Below the pieces are notes generated by a model that saw nothing but the letters and a program-made list of their open reading frames with translations, searched no databases and was not told where the DNA came from. 57,725 nucleotides of DNA from Pseudomonadota bacterium (GTDB taxonomy: Bacteria; Pseudomonadota; Gammaproteobacteria; Xanthomonadales; Xanthomonadaceae), in NCBI GenBank assembly GCA_020161335.1, contig JAIUOJ010000006.1:1-57725 (forward strand), in the 5' to 3' direction. Below, one piece after another: positions 36,287-44,455 of this stretch; positions within the stretch are counted from its first letter, which is position 1; each line of letters begins with the position of its first letter. A program made the position numbers and the translations under genes.

Positions 36287-39200
36287 TCAGAACTCGTACT
36301 TCAGGCCAACCGTGACCGACCACTGCGAGACGCCGTTGGTCTGCTGGTCGGCATCGGTCGGCACGCCGAGCGCGGCGCGCTGGCCGAACTCAGTGCCACT
36401 GCGGAAGTTGTAGACGTACTGCCCCTGGTTGATGCCCACCAGCGTCGCGACGGCCTGGTTGCCCGTGAACCCGTAATCGAGAATGTGGCCCCAATCCTTG
36501 TTGATCAGGTTGCCGACGTTCTGGATGTCCACCCAGATCTTCGACTTGTGGCCGTCGAAGAAGCCCGGCAGCTCCTGGCTGATGCGCAGGTCGAAGGTAT
36601 TCACCCAACTGGCGCGGAAGGCATTCTCGGGCGCATAGGTGCCGCGGTAGCGCTGCAGCCCTTCCTGGCCTTCGAACCACGTCCAGTACGCGGCTTCCAT
36701 TGCCTGGGCGGACACGGCATTCGCCGCGCACGCCGTGCCTGCGGAATTCAACGCCGAGCACGCGAAGTACGTTCCGCTCGGGTTGAGCACGCCGAACCGC
36801 ACGTCACCCGGGCCGGATGGCACGTAGAACAGGTCGTTGAACGTGCGGTTGTCGCCATTGGCGTCGCCCGCGAAGATGTAGCTGAAGGGGCGACCGCTGC
36901 GGCCTTCGTAGAACAGGCCAACCTGGGTGCTGTAATCGCCGAAGAACTTGTGCGACCAGTTCAGGGCACCGCTGAAGCGGTCCTTGATCTCGTAACGCGC
37001 GGTGGTCGCCGACGGTTCGTTGATGTTGTAACCGTACTGGCTGCCGTAGCCGGAGCTGGCGGTCGAGCTGGTCAGCGCGCCCACTTCCTCGGCATCGGTG
37101 TAGGTGTAGCCGAAGCTCCACGACCAGTCGCTTTCGGGATTGAACGGCTTGCTCAACGACACCGTCAGCTGCTGGCCGCTGCCCTTGTTGGTGTTCTCGA
37201 TCAGGAACACGTCGCCGAAGAAGCTGTTGTTGTTGAAGCGCGCGCCGTTGGGCGAGAGCGCGCCGGTGCCGGCTGACGTGTTGCCGAACGGGCGCCCGCT
37301 GTTCGGGTTCCAGTACATCGTGCGGCCATAGGGATCGGTGAAGCCCGGGCCGACGTTGAGCGTGCGGTAGAACAGGCCGTCCTTGACACTGGTCAGCAGC
37401 AACTCGGCCGATGCCACGATGCCGTACCACGGCAGTTCATGGTCGATGGCAAGGTTGGCCTTCCACACCGACGGCAGGTCGAAGTCGGGGGCGATCACGT
37501 TGACGTTGCGGTTGGCGCTGGCCGACGGCGGCACCGTCGGGTTCAAGCCATCCGGGTTGAACGGCGTGGTCAGGCAGGTCGCGTTCTGCGACTGCGGCGC
37601 CGGGAACGGTGGCGTGGTGTACGCACAGTTGCGGTAATTCGAGTACGCGATGTAGTTCAGGCCGGTGCTCTGGTAGGCATTGCCCACCCACACCTGCGGC
37701 GCATCACCCTGGAACAGGCCCACGCCACCACGCAGCTGGGTGGGACGATCGCTGTCGAAGGTGTAATTGAAGCCGACGCGCGGCTGGATGATGTAGTCGC
37801 CGCTGTAGGTGCGGGAGTTGTCATAGCCGAAACCACCGGTCCAGCGGCCGTTGGCCGGGTTGATGGTCTGCGGACCCGCAAACACGGCGTTGTAGGTCGG
37901 CTGCGGGCTGGTGGAAGGCTTGTCCGCGCGCACGCCGAAGGTCAGCGTCAAGTTCGGAGTGGCGTACCAGGTGTCCTGCAGGAACAGGCCAATGGTCTTG
38001 TTGCTGTAGATCGCCGGCACCGAGCCCGGCGCGGTCTGGTACTGCAGGTCGTAGTCGAAGTAGATGCCGTTCCTGAAGTTTTCGATGCCGTAGAAGCTGT
38101 AGTTGCCCCACGAATCCTGCAGGAAGTAGTTGTAGATGTCGTTGTCGCTGTACTCGGCGCCGAACTTGATGTCGTGGTTGCCCACCGTCCACGTGCCGGC
38201 GGCGAAGTAGTTCCAGGTTTCGGTCAACAGCGCGTTGCCCATCGAACTGCGCTCGGTGCCCAGGCGGATGAAGTCGCCGGCGGTCGGGGCGTTGGTTGGG
38301 TTGCCGTCCTCGAAATACACCTGGATGGTCGGCGCGGTGGTCGGCGTGACGCGGATCGCCGAGTAGTCGCGGTACGAAACCTTGAACTCGGTCGAGAAGT
38401 TGTCGGTCCAGTCACTGAACAACTGGCCGACGTAGCTCTCCACGGTCTTCTCGTGGTTGAACCAGTTCGAGCTCAGCGCCACGGCGCTGGCATTCGAGCC
38501 CTCCGGGCGCACGCGCGTCTGCTCCAGCTTGGAATAGCGGATGTTGGCGCGATGGTTGTCGTTGATGTTCCAGTCGATCTTGAGCGCGTATTCCTCGAGC
38601 TCGGTGTTGCCGTTGCCGCTGGTCTCGCCCGGCTCGAACCCCCACACGTCTCGCGCGATGCGCTGCACCTCCGCCAGATCGGCGGCATCGAAGTCGCCAT
38701 CGGCGCGCATCAGCGGGGTGTTGGCGAGGTCCGGGCTGGGCTTGCCGCGCTTGTACTTCTCGTAGTTGGCGAAGAAGAACAGCTTGTCCTTGATGATCGG
38801 GCCGCCGAAGGTGATGCCGTAGGTGGTCTCGTCGGTGAACTCATTGAAGTCAGCATTGGTCAGCGGGTGCTTGCCGAACCAGTCGCCATCGCGGTAGTAG
38901 CCGTAAACCGACCCGCTGAACGCGTTGGTGCCGGACTTGGTGACCGCATTGATGTTGGCGCCGGCCGCGCCGGACAGGGTGACGTCGTAGCTCGACAGGT
39001 TGATGTCCAGCGCCTCGATCGCTTCCATCGACACCGGCTGGCGCTGGGTCGGCATGTTGTTGCCTTCCAGGCCGAAGGTGTCGCTGGCGGACACGCCGTC
39101 GATGGTGATCTTGTTGAAGCGAGGGTTCTGGCCACCCGCGGTGATGCTGCCCGAAGCACGGTCGGTGAAGGCAATGCGCGGATCGAGGCGGATGAAGTCC

Positions 39201-39688
39201 TGGATGTTGCCCGTCGATGACGGCAGCGACTGGATGGTGCGCTGGTCGACCGAGGTGCCCGAGCCCATCTTGGTGGCACTGAACACTTCCGAACCACCGG
39301 CCACGCCCACCGCGGTCACCGTGCCCAGGGTGGTCAGGTCGCCGGTCAGCGCGGCGTTGACCGTGCTGATCTGGTTGAGGTTGAGGTAGACGTTGTCTTC
39401 GGTCTTGGTACCGGCACCGGACTTGGTGATGGTGATTTCGTAGGGGCCGCCGACGCGCAGGCCGCGGGCGTTGTAGCGGCCGCTGGCATCCGTGGTGGCG
39501 CGGCTGACCGTGCCCGATTCGACGTGGGTGATGACCACATCCGCGCCCGCAACCGGCTGGCCGCCGTTGTCGGTGACCAGGCCGCCGACACCGGCCGACG
39601 TGCTCTGTGCGAAGACGGGCGCCGCGGCGAGCGCAGCGATCAATCCGATCGACAGTTTCGACAGTCGAATGCGGTTACGGTGGGTCAT
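36287..39688 (-). CDS. Oar-like TonB-dependent receptor with carboxypeptidase-regulatory domain
   Basis: 1133 residues from ATG at 39688 (MTHRNRIRLSKLSIGLIAALAAAPVFAQ, quoted in part: signal ends APVFAQ). A carboxypeptidase-regulatory-like beta-sandwich (about 30-110: GGQPVAGADVVITHVESG, GRYNARGLRVGGPYEI) precedes the plug (NIQDFIRLDPRIAF, NKITIDGVSASDTFGLEGNN) and a large barrel ending in KYEF. This is the Oar/OmpA-related receptor architecture. Substrates in the family are mostly unknown, with peptides proposed for some. A TTAAC-N6-TTAAC repeat lies 102 bp upstream. It is monocistronic. Confidence 0.9.
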   Translation of the reverse strand: MTHRNRIRLSKLSIGLIAALAAAPVFAQSTSAGVGGLVTDNGGQPVAGADVVITHVESGTVSRATTDASGRYNARGLRVGGPYEITITKSGAGTKTEDNVYLNLNQISTVNAALTGDLTTLGTVTAVGVAGGSEVFSATKMGSGTSVDQRTIQSLPSSTGNIQDFIRLDPRIAFTDRASGSITAGGQNPRFNKITIDGVSASDTFGLEGNNMPTQRQPVSMEAIEALDINLSSYDVTLSGAAGANINAVTKSGTNAFSGSVYGYYRDGDWFGKHPLTNADFNEFTDETTYGITFGGPIIKDKLFFFANYEKYKRGKPSPDLANTPLMRADGDFDAADLAEVQRIARDVWGFEPGETSGNGNTELEEYALKIDWNINDNHRANIRYSKLEQTRVRPEGSNASAVALSSNWFNHEKTVESYVGQLFSDWTDNFSTEFKVSYRDYSAIRVTPTTAPTIQVYFEDGNPTNAPTAGDFIRLGTERSSMGNALLTETWNYFAAGTWTVGNHDIKFGAEYSDNDIYNYFLQDSWGNYSFYGIENFRNGIYFDYDLQYQTAPGSVPAIYSNKTIGLFLQDTWYATPNLTLTFGVRADKPSTSPQPTYNAVFAGPQTINPANGRWTGGFGYDNSRTYSGDYIIQPRVGFNYTFDSDRPTQLRGGVGLFQGDAPQVWVGNAYQSTGLNYIAYSNYRNCAYTTPPFPAPQSQNATCLTTPFNPDGLNPTVPPSASANRNVNVIAPDFDLPSVWKANLAIDHELPWYGIVASAELLLTSVKDGLFYRTLNVGPGFTDPYGRTMYWNPNSGRPFGNTSAGTGALSPNGARFNNNSFFGDVFLIENTNKGSGQQLTVSLSKPFNPESDWSWSFGYTYTDAEEVGALTSSTASSGYGSQYGYNINEPSATTARYEIKDRFSGALNWSHKFFGDYSTQVGLFYEGRSGRPFSYIFAGDANGDNRTFNDLFYVPSGPGDVRFGVLNPSGTYFACSALNSAGTACAANAVSAQAMEAAYWTWFEGQEGLQRYRGTYAPENAFRASWVNTFDLRISQELPGFFDGHKSKIWVDIQNVGNLINKDWGHILDYGFTGNQAVATLVGINQGQYVYNFRSGTEFGQRAALGVPTDADQQTNGVSQWSVTVGLKYEF

Positions 39689-39789
39689 GTTGGAGGCCTC
39701 GATGCAAGGTGTGGTCTTGACGGAACCGATGCACCACGTCGCCGGACTCACGCCGCCCCTGTCCAGGCAGCGACACGGATCACATCGGG

Positions 39790-39805
39790 TTAACTTCAGA
39801 TTAAC
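39790..39805. promoter_or_regulatory. TTAAC-N6-TTAAC direct repeat upstream of Oar-like receptor
   Basis: TTAAC at 39790-39794 and 39801-39805, spaced by six bases (11-bp period, one helical turn), 102 bp before the receptor ATG. An identical arrangement lies 106 bp before the receptor at 46810-49740. The one-turn spacing is like that of winged-helix response-regulator half-sites, but I cannot name the regulator. No clear -35/-10 pair is seen. Confidence 0.45.
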
Positions 39806-39931
39806 ACGGTAACGGTTGCACATGACAGCAAAAAGTCAGGCGTCATCTGCCCGGAAGTGCTTGACGGGACTGGATTTAATGGCTGGTCTAGATAGTGCCG
39901 CTAAGTGGTTGTTGCTGCGTTGCACAACCGT

Positions 39932-40528
39932 TCAGGCGGGGGCGCGACCGAGATAGCTGGCCAGCCCATCGAGCAGCATCTGCACCGAGATCGCGACCAG
40001 CAGCATGCCCATCAGGCGCTCGATGGCGGTCAGTGCGCGGCTGCCGAGCAGGCGGTACAGCGAGGTGGCCGAGAACAGGATCGCCGCGGTCGCGGCCCAG
40101 GCCAGGAACAGGGCGAGGCTCCAGTCGGCCAGGCGATCGGGCTCCTTGCTGCCCATCAGCATCACCGCGGCCATGCCGGAGGGGCCGGCCACCAGCGGGA
40201 TCGCCATCGGCACGATGAAGGGCTCGCCGCCGGGGATGTCGCCCATCAGCCCCTCGGGCGGCGGGAAGATCATGCGGATGCCGATCAGGAACAGCACGAT
40301 GCCGCCGGCGATCGATACCGACTCCTGGCGCAGGTGCATCACCTCCAGCGCGTACTTGCCGGCCCACAGGAACAGCATCAGCACGCCCAGCGCGATCAGC
40401 AGTTCGCGCGCCAGCACGATCCGCTGCCGGCGCGGCTCCAGCCGGCGCAGCATGCTGAGGAACACCGGGATGTTGCCCAGCGGGTCGAGGATCAGGAACA
40501 GCAGCAGGGCCGCGGAGAGGATGGTCAC
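39932..40528 (-). CDS. MarC-family integral membrane protein
   Basis: 198 residues with six hydrophobic segments. Conserved MarC features: ILDPLGNIPVFLSML near the start, IRMIFPPPEG, and PMAIPLVAGPSGMAAVMLM. The family was once linked to multiple antibiotic resistance, but for E. coli MarC this was later disproved; the transported substrate is unknown. Its ATG overlaps the SDR stop (ATGA), so grxD-SDR-marC form a tightly coupled unit. Confidence 0.85.
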   Translation of the reverse strand: MTILSAALLLFLILDPLGNIPVFLSMLRRLEPRRQRIVLARELLIALGVLMLFLWAGKYALEVMHLRQESVSIAGGIVLFLIGIRMIFPPPEGLMGDIPGGEPFIVPMAIPLVAGPSGMAAVMLMGSKEPDRLADWSLALFLAWAATAAILFSATSLYRLLGSRALTAIERLMGMLLVAISVQMLLDGLASYLGRAPA

Positions 40529-41223
40529 GCCAGCGCCTCGATGCAGTCGGCGGCGAAGGCCGCTGGATCGCGCGCCGCACGATCGCCGTCGGCGGCATAG
40601 GCGCGGGCGCGCAAGGGCGTGCGCATCGGCCCGGGCCGCAGGGCGCGCACACGCAGGGAAGTGGCCGCGGTTTCCGCGTCGAGCATCTTCACCAGCGCCT
40701 CAAGCCCGTGCTGGGCGAGGCCGTAGCCGCCCCAGTAGGCCGGCACCGCCGCGGGCGAGCCGTCGATGACGAACACCACCGTCCCGGTCGCGGAGGCCTG
40801 CAGCAGCGGCAGGCAGGCCTGGGTGAGCCACCAGCGCGCGGTGAGGTCGACGTGCAGCGTGCGCGCGAAGACCGCCGGATCGACGTGCACCAGCGGGGTC
40901 AGGCCGGGAAAATCGGCGGCGCAGTGCACCAACCCGTCCAGCCGCCCGAAGCGTTCGCCGATGCGCGCGGCCAGTTCGGCATGGTCGTCGGGCCCCGCGC
41001 CTTCGAGGTCCATCGGATACAGCAGCGGCTGTGCGCCCTCGCGCTCCAGCGCGTCGGCCAGTTGCTCCAGCTTGCGCACCTCGCGCCCGAGCAGTACCGG
41101 GGTCGCGCCGGCGCGCGCCAAGGCCGTGGCCACCGCACGGCCATAGCCGCCGTGGGCGCCGGCGACCAGCACCACGCGGTCGGCCAGCACCGCCCCTTGG
41201 ATCGCGGCCGCGGTCGCGCTCAC
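40525..41223 (-). CDS. Short-chain dehydrogenase/reductase-like protein, catalytic Lys replaced
   Basis: 232 residues from GTG at 41223, which overlaps the grxD stop (GTGA). The Rossmann motif is VVLVAGAHGGYGRAVA, and NAG/NNAG-like CAADFPG follows at strand 4. It resembles the YciK group (PAYWGGYG next to E. coli NWGAYAASK). At the active site the Y-x3-K motif reads Y-G-L-A-Q; the codon is CAG, so Lys is replaced by Gln. The Ser is still possible in IDGSPAA. It may be a non-catalytic or altered SDR. Confidence 0.8.
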   Translation of the reverse strand: MSATAAAIQGAVLADRVVLVAGAHGGYGRAVATALARAGATPVLLGREVRKLEQLADALEREGAQPLLYPMDLEGAGPDDHAELAARIGERFGRLDGLVHCAADFPGLTPLVHVDPAVFARTLHVDLTARWWLTQACLPLLQASATGTVVFVIDGSPAAVPAYWGGYGLAQHGLEALVKMLDAETAATSLRVRALRPGPMRTPLRARAYAADGDRAARDPAAFAADCIEALA

Positions 41224-41540
41224 GCCTTCTGCACTTCCGCGATCATGCGCGCCAGCTCGCCGCTCTCGTGCAGCTCCAGGGTGATGTCGCAGCCACCGAT
41301 CAATTCGCCGTGGATGAACAGCTGCGGGAAGGTGGGCCAGTTCGAGAACCGCGGCAGGTTGGCCCGGATCTCCGGGTCTTCCAGCACGTTGATGGTGTGG
41401 ACGCCGACCGCACCGGCGGCCTTGAGCACTTCGATGGCGCGGCTGGAGAAGCCGCACATGGGGAACTGCGGCGTGCCCTTCATGAACAGCACGACGGGGT
41501 GGTTGTCGACTTCGGCCTGGATGCGTTCGAGTACGGCCAT
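41220..41540 (-). CDS. grxD: Monothiol glutaredoxin GrxD
   Basis: 106 residues from ATG at 41540. CGFS active site at residues 29-32 in GTPQFPMCGFSSRA, then WPTFPQLFIHGELIGGCDI, the glutathione-binding region. Monothiol glutaredoxins of this class carry [2Fe-2S] clusters between two subunits and deliver them to client proteins. It is divergent from the superoxide-dismutase-like gene, and its stop overlaps the SDR gene. Confidence 0.95.
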   Translation of the reverse strand: MAVLERIQAEVDNHPVVLFMKGTPQFPMCGFSSRAIEVLKAAGAVGVHTINVLEDPEIRANLPRFSNWPTFPQLFIHGELIGGCDITLELHESGELARMIAEVQKA

Positions 41541-41662
41541 GGATGACGCTCCTGCGGGGCCACGGCGCCGCGACGTTGTCCGCGGCGAACCGGTGCGTGG
41601 GTTTTGCGTATTGTATGCCCGCCCGCCACCGCACTCCCGCCGGCGCCGCCCGGATACACCGC

Positions 41663-42235
41663 ATGCCGCTGGACCTGTCACCCCTGCCCTACGAACCCGC
41701 CGCGCTGGCGCCGCACCTGCCGCCCGAGGCGATCGAACATCGCCGCCGCGCGCAGCAGGCGCACCTTGACGCCATCAAGGCCACGCTGGACGAGGACGCG
41801 CAGGCGGGCACCTCGCTGGAGCAACTGGCGCGCGAAGCCCGCGGCGCGCTGGCCGCGCACGCGGTCGAGGCCTGGAGCGATGCCTTCCTCTGGACCAGCC
41901 TGACGCCGCCACAACCGGGCATGCCGCAGGAACCTGGCACGGCGCTGGCCGAAGCCCTCGCCCGCGCGTTCGGCGATGTCGCCGGCTTCCGCGCGCGTTT
42001 CGAGGACGCGGCCCGCCACCTCGCCGGCAGCGGACGGTTGTGGCTGGTGCAGCGGCGCGATGGCCGACTGGCCATCGTGGCGACACCGCCCGCGGTGAGT
42101 CCGCTCACCGGCCAGGACACGCCGCTGCTGGTCTGCCCGCTGCCCGCCGGAGACGAGGAGCGCGCCCGCGCGCTGGCGGCCTTCTGGCCGCTGGTCAACT
42201 GGAAGGGCATCGCTGCGCGGATGCGCGCGACCTAG
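41663..42235 (+). CDS. Superoxide dismutase-like protein lacking metal ligands
   Basis: 190 residues from ATG at 41663, the length of Fe/Mn-SOD. The backbone aligns throughout with E. coli SodB: LSPLPYEPAALAPHLPPEAIE, WSDAFLW, AFGDVAGFRARFEDAA, GSGRLWLV, AIVATPP, TPLL and FWPLVNWKGIAARM. The metal ligands do not survive the alignment. The first His (IEYHYGKHH) becomes IEHRRRAQQ, the His of WNHTFYW becomes Asp (WSDAFLW), and the Asp-x3-His segment (DVWEHAYY) is replaced by a shorter PLPAGDEERAR. It is therefore probably not a dismutase. It is divergent from grxD. Confidence 0.75.
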   Translation: MPLDLSPLPYEPAALAPHLPPEAIEHRRRAQQAHLDAIKATLDEDAQAGTSLEQLAREARGALAAHAVEAWSDAFLWTSLTPPQPGMPQEPGTALAEALARAFGDVAGFRARFEDAARHLAGSGRLWLVQRRDGRLAIVATPPAVSPLTGQDTPLLVCPLPAGDEERARALAAFWPLVNWKGIAARMRAT

Positions 42236-42314
42236 GCCCGTCAACGCTGATGGCCGATGCCGCTCGGCTGCCCGATGGCCGGGATGCGGCGTCGTGCCTG
42301 CGCGGCACCGCGGC

Positions 42315-43469
42315 TCAGGCGGGAGCGAGGTGCGCCAGGGCGCGGACCACCGGCGCCACCTGCGCCTCGCGCCCCAGCGCAGTGCCCACCGCCTGCAGCG
42401 CGTGCGCCAACGCCTCGACGGTGTCGGCACGCAGCGTGGCGTGGCCGACCTTGCGTCCCTCGCGCGCGGACTTGCCGTAGTCGTGCCAGTGGCCGCCGGC
42501 TTCGCGCAGCACGGGCTCCGCATCCGGCATGGCGCCGATCCAGTTGAGCATGCAGGCGTGGCCAAGCATGCGTGTCTCCCCCAGCGGCAGGCCGAGCACC
42601 GCGCGCAGGTGGTTCTGGAACTGCGATGTCTCCGCGCCCTCGATGGTCCAGTGGCCGGAGTTGTGCACGCGCGGCGCGAGTTCGTTCGCCAGCAGCTGGC
42701 CATCGCGGCAGAACAGCTCCAGCGCGAACACGCCGACGTAGTCGAGCCGTTCGGCCAGCGCGCGCGCATGCGCGATGGCTGCGTCGTGCAGCGCCGGCGC
42801 CACGGCGGCCGGTGCCAGGCTGGCCGACAGCACGCCATCGACATGCCAGTTCTCGGTCAGCGGCCACGCGCGGAACTCGCCGTTGCGCGCGCGCGCCGCG
42901 ACCACGCTGAGCTCGCGCTCGAACGGCACGAAGGCCTCGAGGATCAGGCCCACGCTCGCGGCCTGCTCGCCCAGCGCCGTCCACGCCGCATCGGCGTCGG
43001 CCGCGGCCTTGATGCGGAACTGGCCCTTGCCGTCGTAGCCCAGCCGCCGCGTCTTGAGGATGCACGGCGCGCCGATCGCGGCGATCGCGGCATCCAGCGC
43101 GGCGCGGTCGGGCACGTCGGCGAACGCCGGCACCGGGATGCCGAGTTCACGGAACAGCGTCTTCTCGACCATCCGGTCCTGCGCCGTCGCCAGCGCGCGC
43201 GGGTTGGGGAACACCGGCACGCGCTGCGCCAGCCACTCCGCACTCTCGGCGGGCACGTTCTCGAAGTCGAAGGTGGCCACGTCGACCTGCGACGCAAACT
43301 CCGCCAGCGCCGCCTCGTCGCGATAGTCGCCCACCAGCAGCGGCGCGAACTGGCCGGCGCAGGCATCGGCCACGGTGTCCATCACCAGGAAGCGCAGGCC
43401 CAGCGGCGCGCCGGAGAGCGCCAGCATGCGCGCGAGCTGGCCGCCGCCCAGGATTCCGACGGTGGTCAT
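42315..43469 (-). CDS. purK: 5-(carboxyamino)imidazole ribonucleotide synthase
   Basis: 384 residues from ATG at 43469 (MTTVGILGGGQLARMLALSG). ATP-grasp enzyme: the glycine-rich start, KTRRLGYDGKGQFRI in the ATP site, FVPFERELSVV, and NELAPRVHNSGHWTIEG with the metal-binding residues. It makes N5-CAIR from AIR, bicarbonate and ATP; PurE then rearranges it. It is downstream of purE but separated by 156 bp that carry a small ORF and a dispersed repeat. The small ORF ends on the purK ATG. Confidence 0.97.
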   Translation of the reverse strand: MTTVGILGGGQLARMLALSGAPLGLRFLVMDTVADACAGQFAPLLVGDYRDEAALAEFASQVDVATFDFENVPAESAEWLAQRVPVFPNPRALATAQDRMVEKTLFRELGIPVPAFADVPDRAALDAAIAAIGAPCILKTRRLGYDGKGQFRIKAAADADAAWTALGEQAASVGLILEAFVPFERELSVVAARARNGEFRAWPLTENWHVDGVLSASLAPAAVAPALHDAAIAHARALAERLDYVGVFALELFCRDGQLLANELAPRVHNSGHWTIEGAETSQFQNHLRAVLGLPLGETRMLGHACMLNWIGAMPDAEPVLREAGGHWHDYGKSAREGRKVGHATLRADTVEALAHALQAVGTALGREAQVAPVVRALAHLAPA

Positions 43470-43615
43470 GGCGACGGGTATTCCTGCATGTGGTGGACCA
43501 CACCAAGCAACGCCCGCCTCGCGGCCACGCGCGCGCTCCCGTTGACACGGGCGGGATGGGGTGAGGGGACCGGGCACGCACGCCGCGCCTGCCTGTCAAT
43601 GCCCACCGTCGTCAT
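43466..43615 (-). CDS. Small ORF between purE and purK repeating the purK start
   Basis: 49 codons from ATG at 43615 to a TGA that overlaps the purK ATG (ATGA). It begins MTTVGI, the same as PurK, and the two preceding codons (V-A) also match. Comparing 43598-43623 with 43452-43477, six of the seven mismatches lie at third codon positions and are synonymous; the seventh is the terminal base. After residue 6 the similarity stops, and the rest spans the dispersed repeat. It may be a remnant of a partial purK duplication, or a translated leader. Confidence 0.45.
   Translation of the reverse strand: MTTVGIDRQARRACPVPSPHPARVNGSARVAARRALLGVVHHMQEYPSP
43535..43569. repeat. Degenerate dispersed repeat between purE and purK
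   Basis: GCTCCCGTT-GACACGGGCGGG followed by ATGGGGTGAGGGGA, which matches the right half of the CCCTCTCCCG-type family (GGGTGAGGG). It lies inside the 49-codon ORF between purE and purK. Confidence 0.5.
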
Positions 43616-43625
43616 CGCGACGCGC

Positions 43626-44129
43626 TCACTGCCGCGGATCGTCGTGGCCGGCGACATCGTCGGTCTGGCGCTGGCGGAACGTGGCCAGCGCCTCGGCGAT
43701 GGCGGCATGGTCGTGGGCGAGCAACGCCGCGGCGAACAGCGCCGCGTTGATCGCGCCGGCCTGGCCGATCGCGAACGTCGCCACCGGGATGCCGCCGGGC
43801 ATCTGCACGATCGACAGCAGCGAATCCAGGCCATTGAGCGCCTTGCTCTGCACCGGTACGCCGAGCACCGGTATCGCGGTCTTCGCGGCGAGCATGCCCG
43901 GAAGGTGCGCCGCGCCGCCGGCGCCGGCAATGATCGCGCGCAGCCCGCGTGCCTGCGCGCTGGCCGCATAGTCGAACAGTACGTCGGGGGTGCGATGCGC
44001 GGACACCACCCGCACTTCATGCGCGATGCCGAGCGCGTCGAGCTTCACCGAGGCGTGCTGCATCGTGTCCCAGTCGGAACGCGAGCCCATCACGACGCCG
44101 ACGAGCGGGCTGGCAGGGGTGGCGGACAT
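43626..44129 (-). CDS. purE: N5-carboxyaminoimidazole ribonucleotide mutase
   Basis: 167 residues from ATG at 44129. The class I PurE signature [16 protein letters not shown] is at the start, [13 protein letters not shown] contains the catalytic His, and [17 protein letters not shown] and [29 protein letters not shown] (quoted in part: [16 protein letters not shown]) follow. It isomerises N5-CAIR to CAIR in purine synthesis. It heads the purE-purK unit, with a TAGAAT box 25 bp upstream. Confidence 0.97.
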   Translation of the reverse strand: MSATPASPLVGVVMGSRSDWDTMQHASVKLDALGIAHEVRVVSAHRTPDVLFDYAASAQARGLRAIIAGAGGAAHLPGMLAAKTAIPVLGVPVQSKALNGLDSLLSIVQMPGGIPVATFAIGQAGAINAALFAAALLAHDHAAIAEALATFRQRQTDDVAGHDDPRQ

Positions 44130-44153
44130 GGCGGTTCCCGGGCCTAAAGACGT

Positions 44154-44159
44154 ATTCTA
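44154..44159 (-). promoter_or_regulatory. Candidate -10 box of purE
   Basis: TAGAAT on the minus strand, in the 56-bp gap between purE and the divergent Trm112-like gene. The predicted leader would be about 18 bases long. No -35 hexamer was recognised, and no PurR-type site. Confidence 0.45.
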
Positions 44160-44185
44160 CCGATTCGTTCGCCCGTCGGATTGCC

Positions 44186-44455
44186 ATGGACCGCAAGCTG
44201 CTCGACCTCCTCGTGTGCCCCGCCACCCGGCAGCCGCTGTCGCTGCTCGACACGGCCGGGCTGGCGGCACTGAATGCGACGGTTGCCGGCGGCACGCTGC
44301 GGCGCGTCGACGAGACCGCGCAGGATGCGCCGCTGCGCGAGGCCCTCGTCACGCGCGACCATCGCCTGGTCTACCGCGTCGACGACGGCATCCCGGTGCT
44401 GCTGGTCGAGGAAGGCATCCCCACCGCGCAGATCCCCGACTTCCCCAAGGCATGA
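44186..44455 (+). CDS. Trm112/YcaR-family small protein
   Basis: 89 residues from ATG at 44186 (MDRKLLDLLVCPATRQPLSLLD). It has the family start L-x-x-LVCP and end LVYRVDDGIPVLL. E. coli YcaR is about 60 residues; here an insertion of some 25 residues lies in the middle. The zinc-type second Cys (C-P-x-C) is replaced (CPATRQPL). In other organisms Trm112 activates methyltransferases; the bacterial role is unclear. Its stop overlaps the nadC ATG (ATGA). Confidence 0.8.
   Translation: MDRKLLDLLVCPATRQPLSLLDTAGLAALNATVAGGTLRRVDETAQDAPLREALVTRDHRLVYRVDDGIPVLLVEEGIPTAQIPDFPKA

Noticed and set aside
39790..39805. PhoB box ahead of the Oar-like receptor
   Set aside because: Spacing fits an 11-bp direct repeat, but TTAAC is not the CTGTCA-type PhoB half-site, so the regulator is left unnamed.
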